Assembly: GCA_030631415.1 (NCBI GenBank) | Contig: DAOVLE010000220.1 | Location: 1 to 8,676, forward strand | Direction: 5' to 3' | DNA length: 8,676 nucleotides | Source: JAAEQG01 sp023133475 | GTDB lineage: Bacteria; Planctomycetota; Phycisphaerae; UBA1845 | Shown here: in pieces, positions 1 through 4,832 of the stretch | Layout of the letters: every line of letters begins with the position of its first letter | Position numbering within the stretch: the first letter of the stretch is position 1 | Program-made: the position numbers and the translations under genes | The notes under the pieces: model-generated | Databases searched by the model: none | Told to the model about the DNA's origin: nothing | The model's input: the letters and a program-made list of their open reading frames with translations, nothing else

Positions 1-26
1 GCAACCGGCCCTTCGTGTCCCCCACC

Positions 27-157
27 GCTAAAGGGGCTGTCGATTTAGTCTGTAGCGTCGCCCCTTGTGGGCGGCGCACCCTCGTTTCTCGTCACCCACA
101 AGGGGTGACGCTACATTGGGGGTCGCTCCGAACGACTAAATCCACAGCCCCTAAAGC
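27..157. repeat. Large nested imperfect inverted repeat
   Basis: The outer arms are 27-50 and 134-157, which match as inverted copies at 21 of 24 positions and carry the words AGGGGCTGT and GATTTAGTC. Directly inside the left outer arm lies a second inverted pair (51-75 and 91-115) matching at 22 of 25 positions. Bases 76-90 form the central loop, and 116-133 is an unpaired stretch on the right side only. The whole could fold as a long bulged hairpin. It could be a miniature mobile element (MITE-like) with a REP pair inside, but I see no clear target-site duplication and no coding capacity. Confidence 0.75.
51..115. repeat. Inverted pair of GTAG-headed REP-like hairpins (family A)
   Basis: Two inverted units, 52-75 (forward) and 91-114 (reverse). 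Each reads GTAG, C, a 7-base stem arm, loop CTTGT, and the other arm. The reverse unit has perfect arms GTCACCC/GGGTGAC. The forward unit has GTCGCCC/GGGCGGC, in which one A-T pair has become G-C and another position is a G-T wobble, so the stem is kept despite base changes. A 5' GTAG tetranucleotide beside an imperfect palindrome is the known architecture of REP elements mobilised by RAYT (Y1/HUH) transposases. Assignment to that class here is inference. Confidence 0.6.
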
Positions 158-180
158 GATGGGCCACCCCACAATCAGAG

Positions 181-237
181 GTAGGGCGGGTTCCACCCGC
201 CGTAGGACGCGAAGAAGGCGGGTGAAACCCGCCCTAC
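181..237. repeat. Inverted pair of GTAG-headed REP-like repeats (family B)
   Basis: Unit 181-201 reads GTAG, then stem GGCGGGT, loop TCC, stem ACCCGCC. Unit 217-237 is the same 21-mer on the opposite strand with one loop difference. A 15-base spacer separates them, giving a BIME-like cruciform 57 bp long. Further copies are at 2347-2367 (diverged), 2927-2947 and 2995-3015. The CAATCAGA word just before unit 181 (172-179) also precedes the copy at 2995, so the repeated unit is longer than the hairpin. The element ends about 50 bp before the first gene. Confidence 0.8.
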
Positions 238-253
238 GGATTTCAAACACGCT

Positions 254-283
254 CTTACAATTGCCTGGCTATGTGCGTAAAAT
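254..283 (+). promoter_or_regulatory. Candidate sigma70-like promoter, possibly leaderless
   Basis: A good -10 match TAAAAT (278-283, 5 of 6) lies 18 bases after a moderate -35 CTTACA (254-259, 4 of 6). Transcription would start near 290, which is exactly the GTG chosen as the start of the TMTC-like gene, so its mRNA could be leaderless. There is no Shine-Dalgarno sequence before 290, which fits. The prediction rests on sequence match only. Confidence 0.35.
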
Positions 284-289
284 GCCCGC

Positions 290-2350
290 GTGATTGCTTC
301 GTTGTTGTCAACCCCTCACGGTGTCGGGCATGGGGCCGTCCTTGCCGGAGGCGGGAAGTGGCGATGGTTGATTCCGCTGCTCATTGCGGTGGTGACCTTC
401 GTGACGTTCCTTCCGGTGCTGTCTGCCGGCTTTGTCAATTGGGACGACGACCACAACATCGTCAACAATCCACACCTGCGAAAGCTGGGCTTCGAGCAAC
501 TCGCGTGGATGTTCACCGAGGCGCATGGCGGGCATTATCAACCGCTCACCTGGCTTTCCCTGGCGGTGGACTACCAGCTTTGGGGTCCGGATCAACCTTG
601 GGGTTTTCACCTGACCAATCTGGTTCTGCACGTGCTTACGACGTTGTCGGTTTACCTGCTGGCGGTGCGGTTGATTGCCCTGGGGCAGGGATCGGCGACT
701 TATCAGCCGGATTCCGCTTTGCGGGTGGCTGCGGCGGTTGCCGCTTTGCTGTTCGCGGTGCATCCCCTTCGGGTGGAGTCGGTGGCTTGGGTCACCGAGC
801 GCCGCGACGTGCTGTCGGGGCTGTTCTTCGTGCTGAGCATCCTGGTTTACGTCAAAGCCGCGCGCTCGTTTCACGATGGGCATCCGCACTCGGCGTGGTA
901 TGCTTTGTCCATCATTTTGTGCGCCCTGTCGTTGTTGTGTAAGGCCTACGCGGTGACTCTGGTGGGGGTGCTCATCGTTCTGGACATCTATCCTCTGCGC
1001 AGGTTCTGGCGTCATCGGGTTCGGGTCCTGGTCGGCAAGACGCCCTTCCTGATGCTGAGCATCGTTTTCGGCTACCTTGCGATCTGGTCCCAGGAGCAGG
1101 CGGGGGCGTTGTATTCACTGAAGGAGTACGACTTCGCCGGTCGCATTGCCCAGGCGCTTTACGGGCACGCCTTCTATCTGGGTAAGACGGTATTGCCCAT
1201 CTCGCTGGGGCCGCTCTATAATCTGCCGTCGCGGGTGATGCTGGTTGGGCCTTTATTGTCGATCGGGCTGGTAATCTTTTGCGCAGTGGCGGTTGCGGCG
1301 GTACTTCTATATCGCCGATTCAAGTTTTTTCTGTTGGGGTGGGGTTGGTATGTAATCGTCTTGTTGCCGGTCTCCGGTCTGCTGCAAAGCGGCACACAGT
1401 TGGCTGCAGATCGTTACACATACCTGTCGTGCATCGGTTGGGCCATCGCCGCTGGGGCAGTGCTTCACCGTCTCTTGCTCCGTAGCCGCCAATCAGCCAT
1501 GCGCACGACTCTCACCGTCGGCATGGCGGGGGTCGTGCTGAGCATCGTCGCGGTTCTCTGCTGGAGGCAGGCAGGGGTCTGGCACGATTCGGAGACGCTG
1601 TGGCGGCAGGGCGTAGCTGTGTCACCATATAGCGCCACCGCCCATACCAACCTGGGTGACGCACTCATGCACAAAGAGCCCTCCGTCCCCGACACTGCCA
1701 TGCAGAGTTATCGGCGGGCATTGGAACTTGACCCTCAAGACACCAAGGCCTACAACGGTGCGGCAATCGCAGCCATGGCGTTGGGTCAGCCGCGGATGTC
1801 CCTCAATTATCTAAGAGCAGCTATCCGTCTTGACCCACAATACGCCTTTGCCCACTACAACCTCGGATGCGTTTTGGAAGGCTATAAACTAATTGATGAA
1901 GCCATCGTGCAATTCGACAAGGCCTACAAGCTCGACCCCGAGTTTTCCGAGGCGGTGTCCAAGTTGGCTGATCTGTTGATTTTGCGTCGCAGGTATGCCG
2001 AGGCTTTTGAAGTATTGCAATCGGCGGTTGCCGGATTTGCCGACCAGGTTTATTTCCATAGCACGCTCTCGTGGTTGTTGGCCACTTGCCCGGAGGACAG
2101 GCTTCGCAACGGTGCCCGGGCTCTGGTGCACGCCGACCAGGCTTGTCAACTCAGTGCCCGTCGTGATCCCTGGGCCTTGGACTCGCGAGCTGCCGCTTTG
2201 GCTGAGTTGCAGCGGTTCAACGAAGCCATCTCCACTGCCGGGCGGGCACTTGCCCTGGCTCGAGAGCAAGGTAAGGATGACTTGGCCAACCAGATCGAGC
2301 AGCGTATTTATCTGTATCAGACCGGGCAGCCGTATCGCAATGGCATGTAG
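290..2350 (+). CDS. TMTC-like membrane glycosyltransferase with C-terminal TPRs
   Basis: A polytopic membrane protein of 686 aa. Residues 25-47 form the first membrane segment, followed by the acidic loop motif NWDDDHNIVNN (50-60) typical of GT-C fold glycosyltransferases, where the Asp residues are probable catalytic or metal-binding positions. HPLRVESVAWVTERRDVLSG (158-177) and ADRYTYLS (373-380) are further conserved-looking blocks. About ten hydrophobic segments run to residue 425. Residues 449-560 hold about three TPR units ending in 'ALELDP', 'AIRLDP' and 'AYKLDP'. The end (LSWLLATCPEDRLRNGARAL, then YQTGQPYR) is a style common in planctomycetal TPR proteins. By family it may transfer a sugar such as mannose from a lipid-linked donor to exported proteins; the substrate is unknown. 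An in-frame TAA at 278-280 limits the start. GTG 290 is the first candidate; TTG 368, preceded by GGGAAG (353-358), is an alternative that keeps all membrane segments. Confidence 0.85.
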   Translation: MIASLLSTPHGVGHGAVLAGGGKWRWLIPLLIAVVTFVTFLPVLSAGFVNWDDDHNIVNNPHLRKLGFEQLAWMFTEAHGGHYQPLTWLSLAVDYQLWGPDQPWGFHLTNLVLHVLTTLSVYLLAVRLIALGQGSATYQPDSALRVAAAVAALLFAVHPLRVESVAWVTERRDVLSGLFFVLSILVYVKAARSFHDGHPHSAWYALSIILCALSLLCKAYAVTLVGVLIVLDIYPLRRFWRHRVRVLVGKTPFLMLSIVFGYLAIWSQEQAGALYSLKEYDFAGRIAQALYGHAFYLGKTVLPISLGPLYNLPSRVMLVGPLLSIGLVIFCAVAVAAVLLYRRFKFFLLGWGWYVIVLLPVSGLLQSGTQLAADRYTYLSCIGWAIAAGAVLHRLLLRSRQSAMRTTLTVGMAGVVLSIVAVLCWRQAGVWHDSETLWRQGVAVSPYSATAHTNLGDALMHKEPSVPDTAMQSYRRALELDPQDTKAYNGAAIAAMALGQPRMSLNYLRAAIRLDPQYAFAHYNLGCVLEGYKLIDEAIVQFDKAYKLDPEFSEAVSKLADLLILRRRYAEAFEVLQSAVAGFADQVYFHSTLSWLLATCPEDRLRNGARALVHADQACQLSARRDPWALDSRAAALAELQRFNEAISTAGRALALAREQGKDDLANQIEQRIYLYQTGQPYRNGM

Positions 2351-2367
2351 GGTGGGTGGAACCCACC
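2347..2367 (+). repeat. Diverged family B REP-like unit supplying a stop codon
   Basis: The unit reads GTAG, stem GGTGGGT, loop GGA, stem ACCCACC. Compared with the other copies, one C has become T in the left arm and the paired G has become A in the right arm, so the stem stays perfect. The TAG inside its GTAG head (2348-2350) is the stop codon of the TMTC-like gene. Confidence 0.75.
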
Positions 2368-2377
2368 AACCAGGGAC

Positions 2378-2455
2378 GAGTCCAAAGTCCAAGGTCCAAA
2401 GTCCAAGGTTCCGTTGGTTTCTGACTTTGGACTTAGGACTTAGGACTTTGGACTC
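2378..2455. repeat. Heptamer-based long inverted repeat
   Basis: Arms 2378-2407 and 2426-2455 are inverted copies matching at 26 of 30 positions, separated by an 18-base loop. Each arm is built from 7-base units of the GTCCAAA / GGACTTT type, with variants GTCCAAG and GGACTTA. In RNA it would form a strong 30-bp stem between the TMTC-like gene and the next membrane gene, so it may limit readthrough or stabilise the upstream 3' end. No U-tract follows, so it is not a standard intrinsic terminator. Confidence 0.8.
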
Positions 2456-2474
2456 ATTAACCGGTGTGGTGGGC

Positions 2475-2480
2475 AAGGAG
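2475..2480 (+). promoter_or_regulatory. Ribosome binding site AAGGAG
   Basis: AAGGAG lies 7 bases before ATG 2488. It decides this start over the in-frame upstream GTG at 2464, which lies before the site and has no site of its own. Confidence 0.75.
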
Positions 2481-2487
2481 TAAGAGC

Positions 2488-2907
2488 ATGAGTCGAACAG
2501 GGTACTATTCGCTGGGGATCGTTGGGGCTTTGACTGGTCTGGTATATGCGGCCTTTGGAGGTGTGGACTACTCCACATGGGAGCGGCTGGCTCTGGGATG
2601 CTACCTCGTCCCCTTGTTGTTCGCGGTTGGGCAATTGCTGATGCTGGCGGCTCAAGGCATGTTCGCGGGCGTGCTTCCGGTTCCGTTCGGCAAAAGCCTC
2701 CGCGGGACCAAGTGTCTGGTCATAGGCCTGCTCGTGGTCGTGGGTATGGTTTCGGGGCTGGCAACATACTTGTTGTCGCGGGCGGAGGTGGGGTTGGCTT
2801 CGATGGTCTGCGGCGGGTTGACCTTGGGTTCATGGCTGGCGGCGTTGGGGGTATACGCTTGGTCTCTGCCCACCGCGGTGGCGGATTTTGCCAAAAAACC
2901 ATCGTAG
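2488..2907 (+). CDS. Small four-helix membrane protein of unknown function
   Basis: A 139-aa protein with four hydrophobic stretches at about residues 7-24, 34-55, 75-96 and 102-126. Short basic or polar loops separate them (KSLRGTK at 69-75) and the C-terminus is polar (AVADFAKKPS). It is predicted to be an inner-membrane protein. I recognise no catalytic motif, metal ligand set or named family. The start at ATG 2488 is fixed by a well-placed Shine-Dalgarno sequence. It lies 137 bp after the TMTC-like gene on the same strand, but the long hairpin between them and its own strong ribosome site argue against tight co-translation. Repeats begin 19 bp after its stop. It could be an accessory membrane partner of the upstream gene, but nothing shows this directly. 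Confidence 0.7.
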   Translation: MSRTGYYSLGIVGALTGLVYAAFGGVDYSTWERLALGCYLVPLLFAVGQLLMLAAQGMFAGVLPVPFGKSLRGTKCLVIGLLVVVGMVSGLATYLLSRAEVGLASMVCGGLTLGSWLAALGVYAWSLPTAVADFAKKPS

Positions 2908-2926
2908 CGTGCCTGGGATGAAGGAT

Positions 2927-2947
2927 GTAGGGCGGGTTCCACCCGCC
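2927..2947 (+). repeat. Family B REP-like unit
   Basis: GTAG, stem GGCGGGT, loop TCC, stem ACCCGCC, identical to the copies at 181 and 2995. It starts 19 bp after the stop of the four-helix membrane protein gene. Confidence 0.8.
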
Positions 2948-2956
2948 GCTCAATCA

Positions 2957-2979
2957 GTACCGCGACCGTAAGGGAGCGG
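2957..2979 (+). repeat. Third short palindromic repeat (family C), GTACCGCGACC type
   Basis: The stretch reads GTACCGCGACC, GTAA, GGGAGCGG, with CCGC (2959-2962) paired to GCGG and an inner CC/GG pairing. Similar 'CCGCGACCGT..GGGAGCGG' words recur between genes in planctomycetes and other bacteria, as far as I recall. Only one copy is in this window, so its repeat status rests on that recollection and on its place between two family B units. Confidence 0.45.
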
Positions 2980-2985
2980 CCATCC

Positions 2986-3015
2986 CAATCAGACGTAGGG
3001 CGGGTTCCACCCGCC
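2986..3015 (+). repeat. Family B REP-like unit with CAATCAG leader
   Basis: The hairpin unit 2995-3015 is identical to those at 181 and 2927. The preceding word CAATCAGA (2986-2993) also precedes the unit at 181, and CAATCAG recurs at 2951-2957, so the duplicated unit covers about 35 bp rather than the hairpin alone. Confidence 0.75.
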
Positions 3016-3296
3016 GCAGGGCATAAATATTCAGTAAACCCGTGCCACCCGACCGCCGTTGCTGCAACGCGGCAGAGTGTCGCGATAAGGCGAAAAACAT
3101 GGCGCTCCCGACCTGGGGATGGTTGGCGCTGTGCCGGGTGACGGGCAAACGCCTGCTGCGGCGTTCCGACAAGGAGGAATAGACCGGATTTGGCGTTGAG
3201 AAGAAGGCATTCTCAGGACAATGTCAGCTCGCGCTTGGAGTCGGCCTATCGATTCGGTAGAATTGCGGCTTCGGCGATGCCAAATGGAAAATCTCG
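3016..3296. other. Intergenic stretch without a convincing gene
   Basis: Nothing here looks like a conserved gene, RNA or mobile element. It holds an AT-rich patch (3022-3034), a 27-codon ATG reading frame (3099-3182) without a ribosome site, and a strong Shine-Dalgarno-like AAGGAGGAA (3171-3179). That site is followed by TTG 3190 and a 36-codon frame ending at 3300 on a GTGA overlap with the next gene. The amino-acid make-up of both frames is unremarkable, so I do not call them genes. Confidence 0.4.
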
Positions 3297-3812
3297 GTGA
3301 GGGTGGTACTGGTGACGAACTACGGACGTCCCCTTGCACGCGACTGGGTGTTGACGCTGATTATCGCCGGGGTGCCAGCGATCATCGTTGCCGTCGAGAC
3401 CGGCGAAGTGTTTCTGGCATTGGCGGCGTTCGCTGCCGTTGCGGGTATTCAGCGATTGTTGGGCGGGCGGGCGTCGGCGATCAGGCATGCGTCGGAGGAC
3501 CGGTCCCCGAAGGAGGCGGTGAGGCCCGAGGCGAGCAGACTCCCGCCCTCTGAACCAATTCCGATCCCGCGTCTCCGCCAGTGGAGCCATCTGCTTGCCG
3601 ATCGGATCACCGCCAAGTGGCGTCGCCGAAAGCACCGAGGGTTCCGAATGAAGGCTGACCCCCGCCGGTGCATTCATTGCCATTATGACTTGACCGGTTT
3701 GCCCGATCACCATACGTGTCCGGAATGTGGTCGTCCGTATACGTTCACGGATATCGATGCGTACTTCGATGATCCAGAAGTATACCGAGAGTCACGGGCG
3801 AACGAGCGGTGA
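3297..3812 (+). CDS. Membrane-anchored zinc-ribbon protein, planctomycete type
   Basis: A 171-aa protein. Two hydrophobic segments at about 15-33 and 36-52 form an N-terminal membrane hairpin. A Pro-, Ser- and Arg-rich linker (57-120) follows, then a zinc ribbon with C125-x2-C128 and C141-x2-C144 around YDLTGLP, and an acidic tail (DIDAYFDDPE). The 'CxxCxYDLTGL...CPECG' module is very frequent in planctomycetal proteins, where it sits on varied membrane proteins of unknown role; zinc binding is inferred from the four Cys. An in-frame TAG (3258-3260) limits the start. GTG 3297 is the longest choice. GTG 3312 is a real alternative, because GAGGG (3299-3303) sits 8 bases before it and both membrane segments are kept. 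The 3' end overlaps the convergent gene by 68 bp. Confidence 0.75.
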   Translation: MRVVLVTNYGRPLARDWVLTLIIAGVPAIIVAVETGEVFLALAAFAAVAGIQRLLGGRASAIRHASEDRSPKEAVRPEASRLPPSEPIPIPRLRQWSHLLADRITAKWRRRKHRGFRMKADPRRCIHCHYDLTGLPDHHTCPECGRPYTFTDIDAYFDDPEVYRESRANER

Positions 3813-4665
3813 CGACGGGTGGCATTTTCAGGAACCACAAGCATGTGCGGCGGTTGAACTCCCTCTGGAACACCGCGAAATCCAATAGATCGACAACGAA
3901 GTTCTGCCCGGCATCAAACACGTCACACCCCACGCCGAGTTCGCCTTCCGATGGCCCGTTCAAACATTCGACAAAATGGTCCAGGTCCGCCAGATCAACA
4001 TCCCCGTCGTGATCGAAGTCGCCGAACCCGTCACATCCGTCTGGGATGCCGTCACCATCCGTGTCGATGTGATCGTCGAAGCAGGGGCAACGGTCGCAAG
4101 GATCGGGGACCTCGTCCCCATCAGAATCAACTGTGCTGGAAGTTACGGTGATGGTCGGGGAATCCACCGTGACGGGCCAAATCGGATCGGCTGTCGTGCC
4201 GGAAAAGCGTGTCGGGGGCTGGTGGGATCGAAACCCGATTGTCGTGGACCCTTCGGTTGTGGTCGCCATGAAGGTGAATACCGCAAGGCCGGCGTCCTCG
4301 GTGCTGGGCGTTCCAGAGGTGATAATGCCGGCAGCCATATTGATATGCCCCTCAGCAGACGCTTCGATCGGATAGATGATCCAAATCGCGAACGGAGCCG
4401 GCGTATAATGGGCCTCAACCAGAGTCAGCACTTCAGGGTCGAACGAAAGGAACGCCTGGTAGCCGGTCACAGGCTGGGCCAACTTGGACATCGACAGCAT
4501 GATGATTGTCGTGTCATCCGGAGACAGACACCGGCCCGCCGGGTCTGCCAGTGCAAGGGTCAACAAGTCAACCTGCTCCCCCGCGCGAGCATCGCACACG
4601 GGGCTTAGCAGCACCATCGCCATCGCCCAGCAGAGCCGGTCACTCTTGGCATATTTACCAAACAT
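3745..4665 (-). CDS. Secreted cohesin-like / dockerin-like calcium-binding protein
   Basis: A 306-aa exported protein. Residues 1-28 look like a signal peptide: basic K4, K7 and R10, hydrophobic core LCWAMAMVLL, and cleavage after ARA. Residues 32-170 resemble a cohesin-like beta-sandwich (GYQAFLSFDPEVLTLVEA, then GLAVFTFMATTTEGSTTIGF). Residues 180-212 are Asp-rich thrombospondin-3/EF-like calcium repeats (DSDGDEVPDPCD, DTDGDGIPDGCD), followed by a dockerin-like loop-helix DFDHDGDVDLADLDHFVECL (216-235). A second, degenerate dockerin half ends at FQREFNRR (266-273). This layout is common in Phycisphaerae surface proteins. Calcium binding and cell-surface or extracellular location are inferred. 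The last 33 residues have no counterpart in the domain and run into the opposite gene, as if the natural stop had been lost. GAGGGGAG (4676-4683) lies 10 bases before ATG 4665. Confidence 0.85.
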   Translation of the reverse strand: MFGKYAKSDRLCWAMAMVLLSPVCDARAGEQVDLLTLALADPAGRCLSPDDTTIIMLSMSKLAQPVTGYQAFLSFDPEVLTLVEAHYTPAPFAIWIIYPIEASAEGHINMAAGIITSGTPSTEDAGLAVFTFMATTTEGSTTIGFRSHQPPTRFSGTTADPIWPVTVDSPTITVTSSTVDSDGDEVPDPCDRCPCFDDHIDTDGDGIPDGCDGFGDFDHDGDVDLADLDHFVECLNGPSEGELGVGCDVFDAGQNFVVDLLDFAVFQREFNRRTCLWFLKMPPVVTARSPVTLGILLDHRSTHRYP

Positions 4666-4675
4666 GTTCAGAAGA

Positions 4676-4683
4676 CTCCCCTC
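4676..4683 (-). promoter_or_regulatory. Ribosome binding site GAGGGGAG
   Basis: Read on the minus strand, GAGGGGAG lies 10 bases before ATG 4665 and supports that start for the secreted cohesin/dockerin-like protein, in agreement with the signal peptide. Confidence 0.6.
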
Positions 4684-4711
4684 ATCCGTTGAACTTGCAC
4701 CACCATGACCT

Positions 4712-4740
4712 CTAATATGACAGCGCTAATGCACTGTCAA
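4712..4740 (-). promoter_or_regulatory. Candidate sigma70-like promoter for the secreted protein
   Basis: On the minus strand a perfect -35 TTGACA (4740 to 4735) is followed by a 17-base spacer and a -10 TATTAG (4717 to 4712, 4 of 6). Transcription would start near 4705 and give a leader of about 40 bases before ATG 4665, with the ribosome site inside it. Spacing, strand and position all fit, but the assignment is by sequence match only. Confidence 0.5.
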
Positions 4741-4788
4741 CCTGGGCCAATTGCCCAATTGCTTGCCCTACTCGCTAATCGCTCACGA

Positions 4789-4817
4789 TTGACATTGGGG
4801 CGGTTGTGCGGGAAAAT
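4789..4817 (+). promoter_or_regulatory. Weak candidate promoter before the TPR operon
   Basis: A perfect -35 TTGACA (4789-4794) is followed after 17 bases by GAAAAT (4812-4817), matching the -10 at 4 of 6. The start point would fall near 4824, inside the Shine-Dalgarno sequence of the TPR gene, which makes this promoter doubtful unless a near-leaderless message is used. It is the best plus-strand candidate seen in the divergent region. Confidence 0.2.
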
Positions 4818-4819
4818 GA

Positions 4820-4825
4820 AAGGAG
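4820..4825 (+). promoter_or_regulatory. Ribosome binding site AAGGAG
   Basis: AAGGAG lies 7 bases before ATG 4833. It selects this start over the in-frame GTG 4806, which lies before the site. Confidence 0.75.
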
Positions 4826-4832
4826 TGGGTTC

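Noticed and set aside
27..237. CRISPR-like array from the repeated GTAG units
   Set aside because: The units are palindromic, alternate in orientation and have irregular spacing. There is no spacer series and no cas gene.
308..1015. Long open frame on the minus strand opposite the TMTC-like gene
   Set aside because: Its protein is rich in Arg, Gln and His with low-complexity character, and it lies opposite a clear membrane-protein gene. It is a shadow of G+C-rich codon use.
3099..3182. 27-codon ATG reading frame (MALPTWGWLALCRV...)
   Set aside because: It has no ribosome site before the ATG and no recognisable feature, and a frame this short is expected by chance in G+C-rich DNA.
4748..4761. 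Two CAATTG palindromes 8 bp apart in the divergent region (possible operator)
   Set aside because: The word is short and self-complementary, there is no regulator gene next to it, and it recurs by chance easily.
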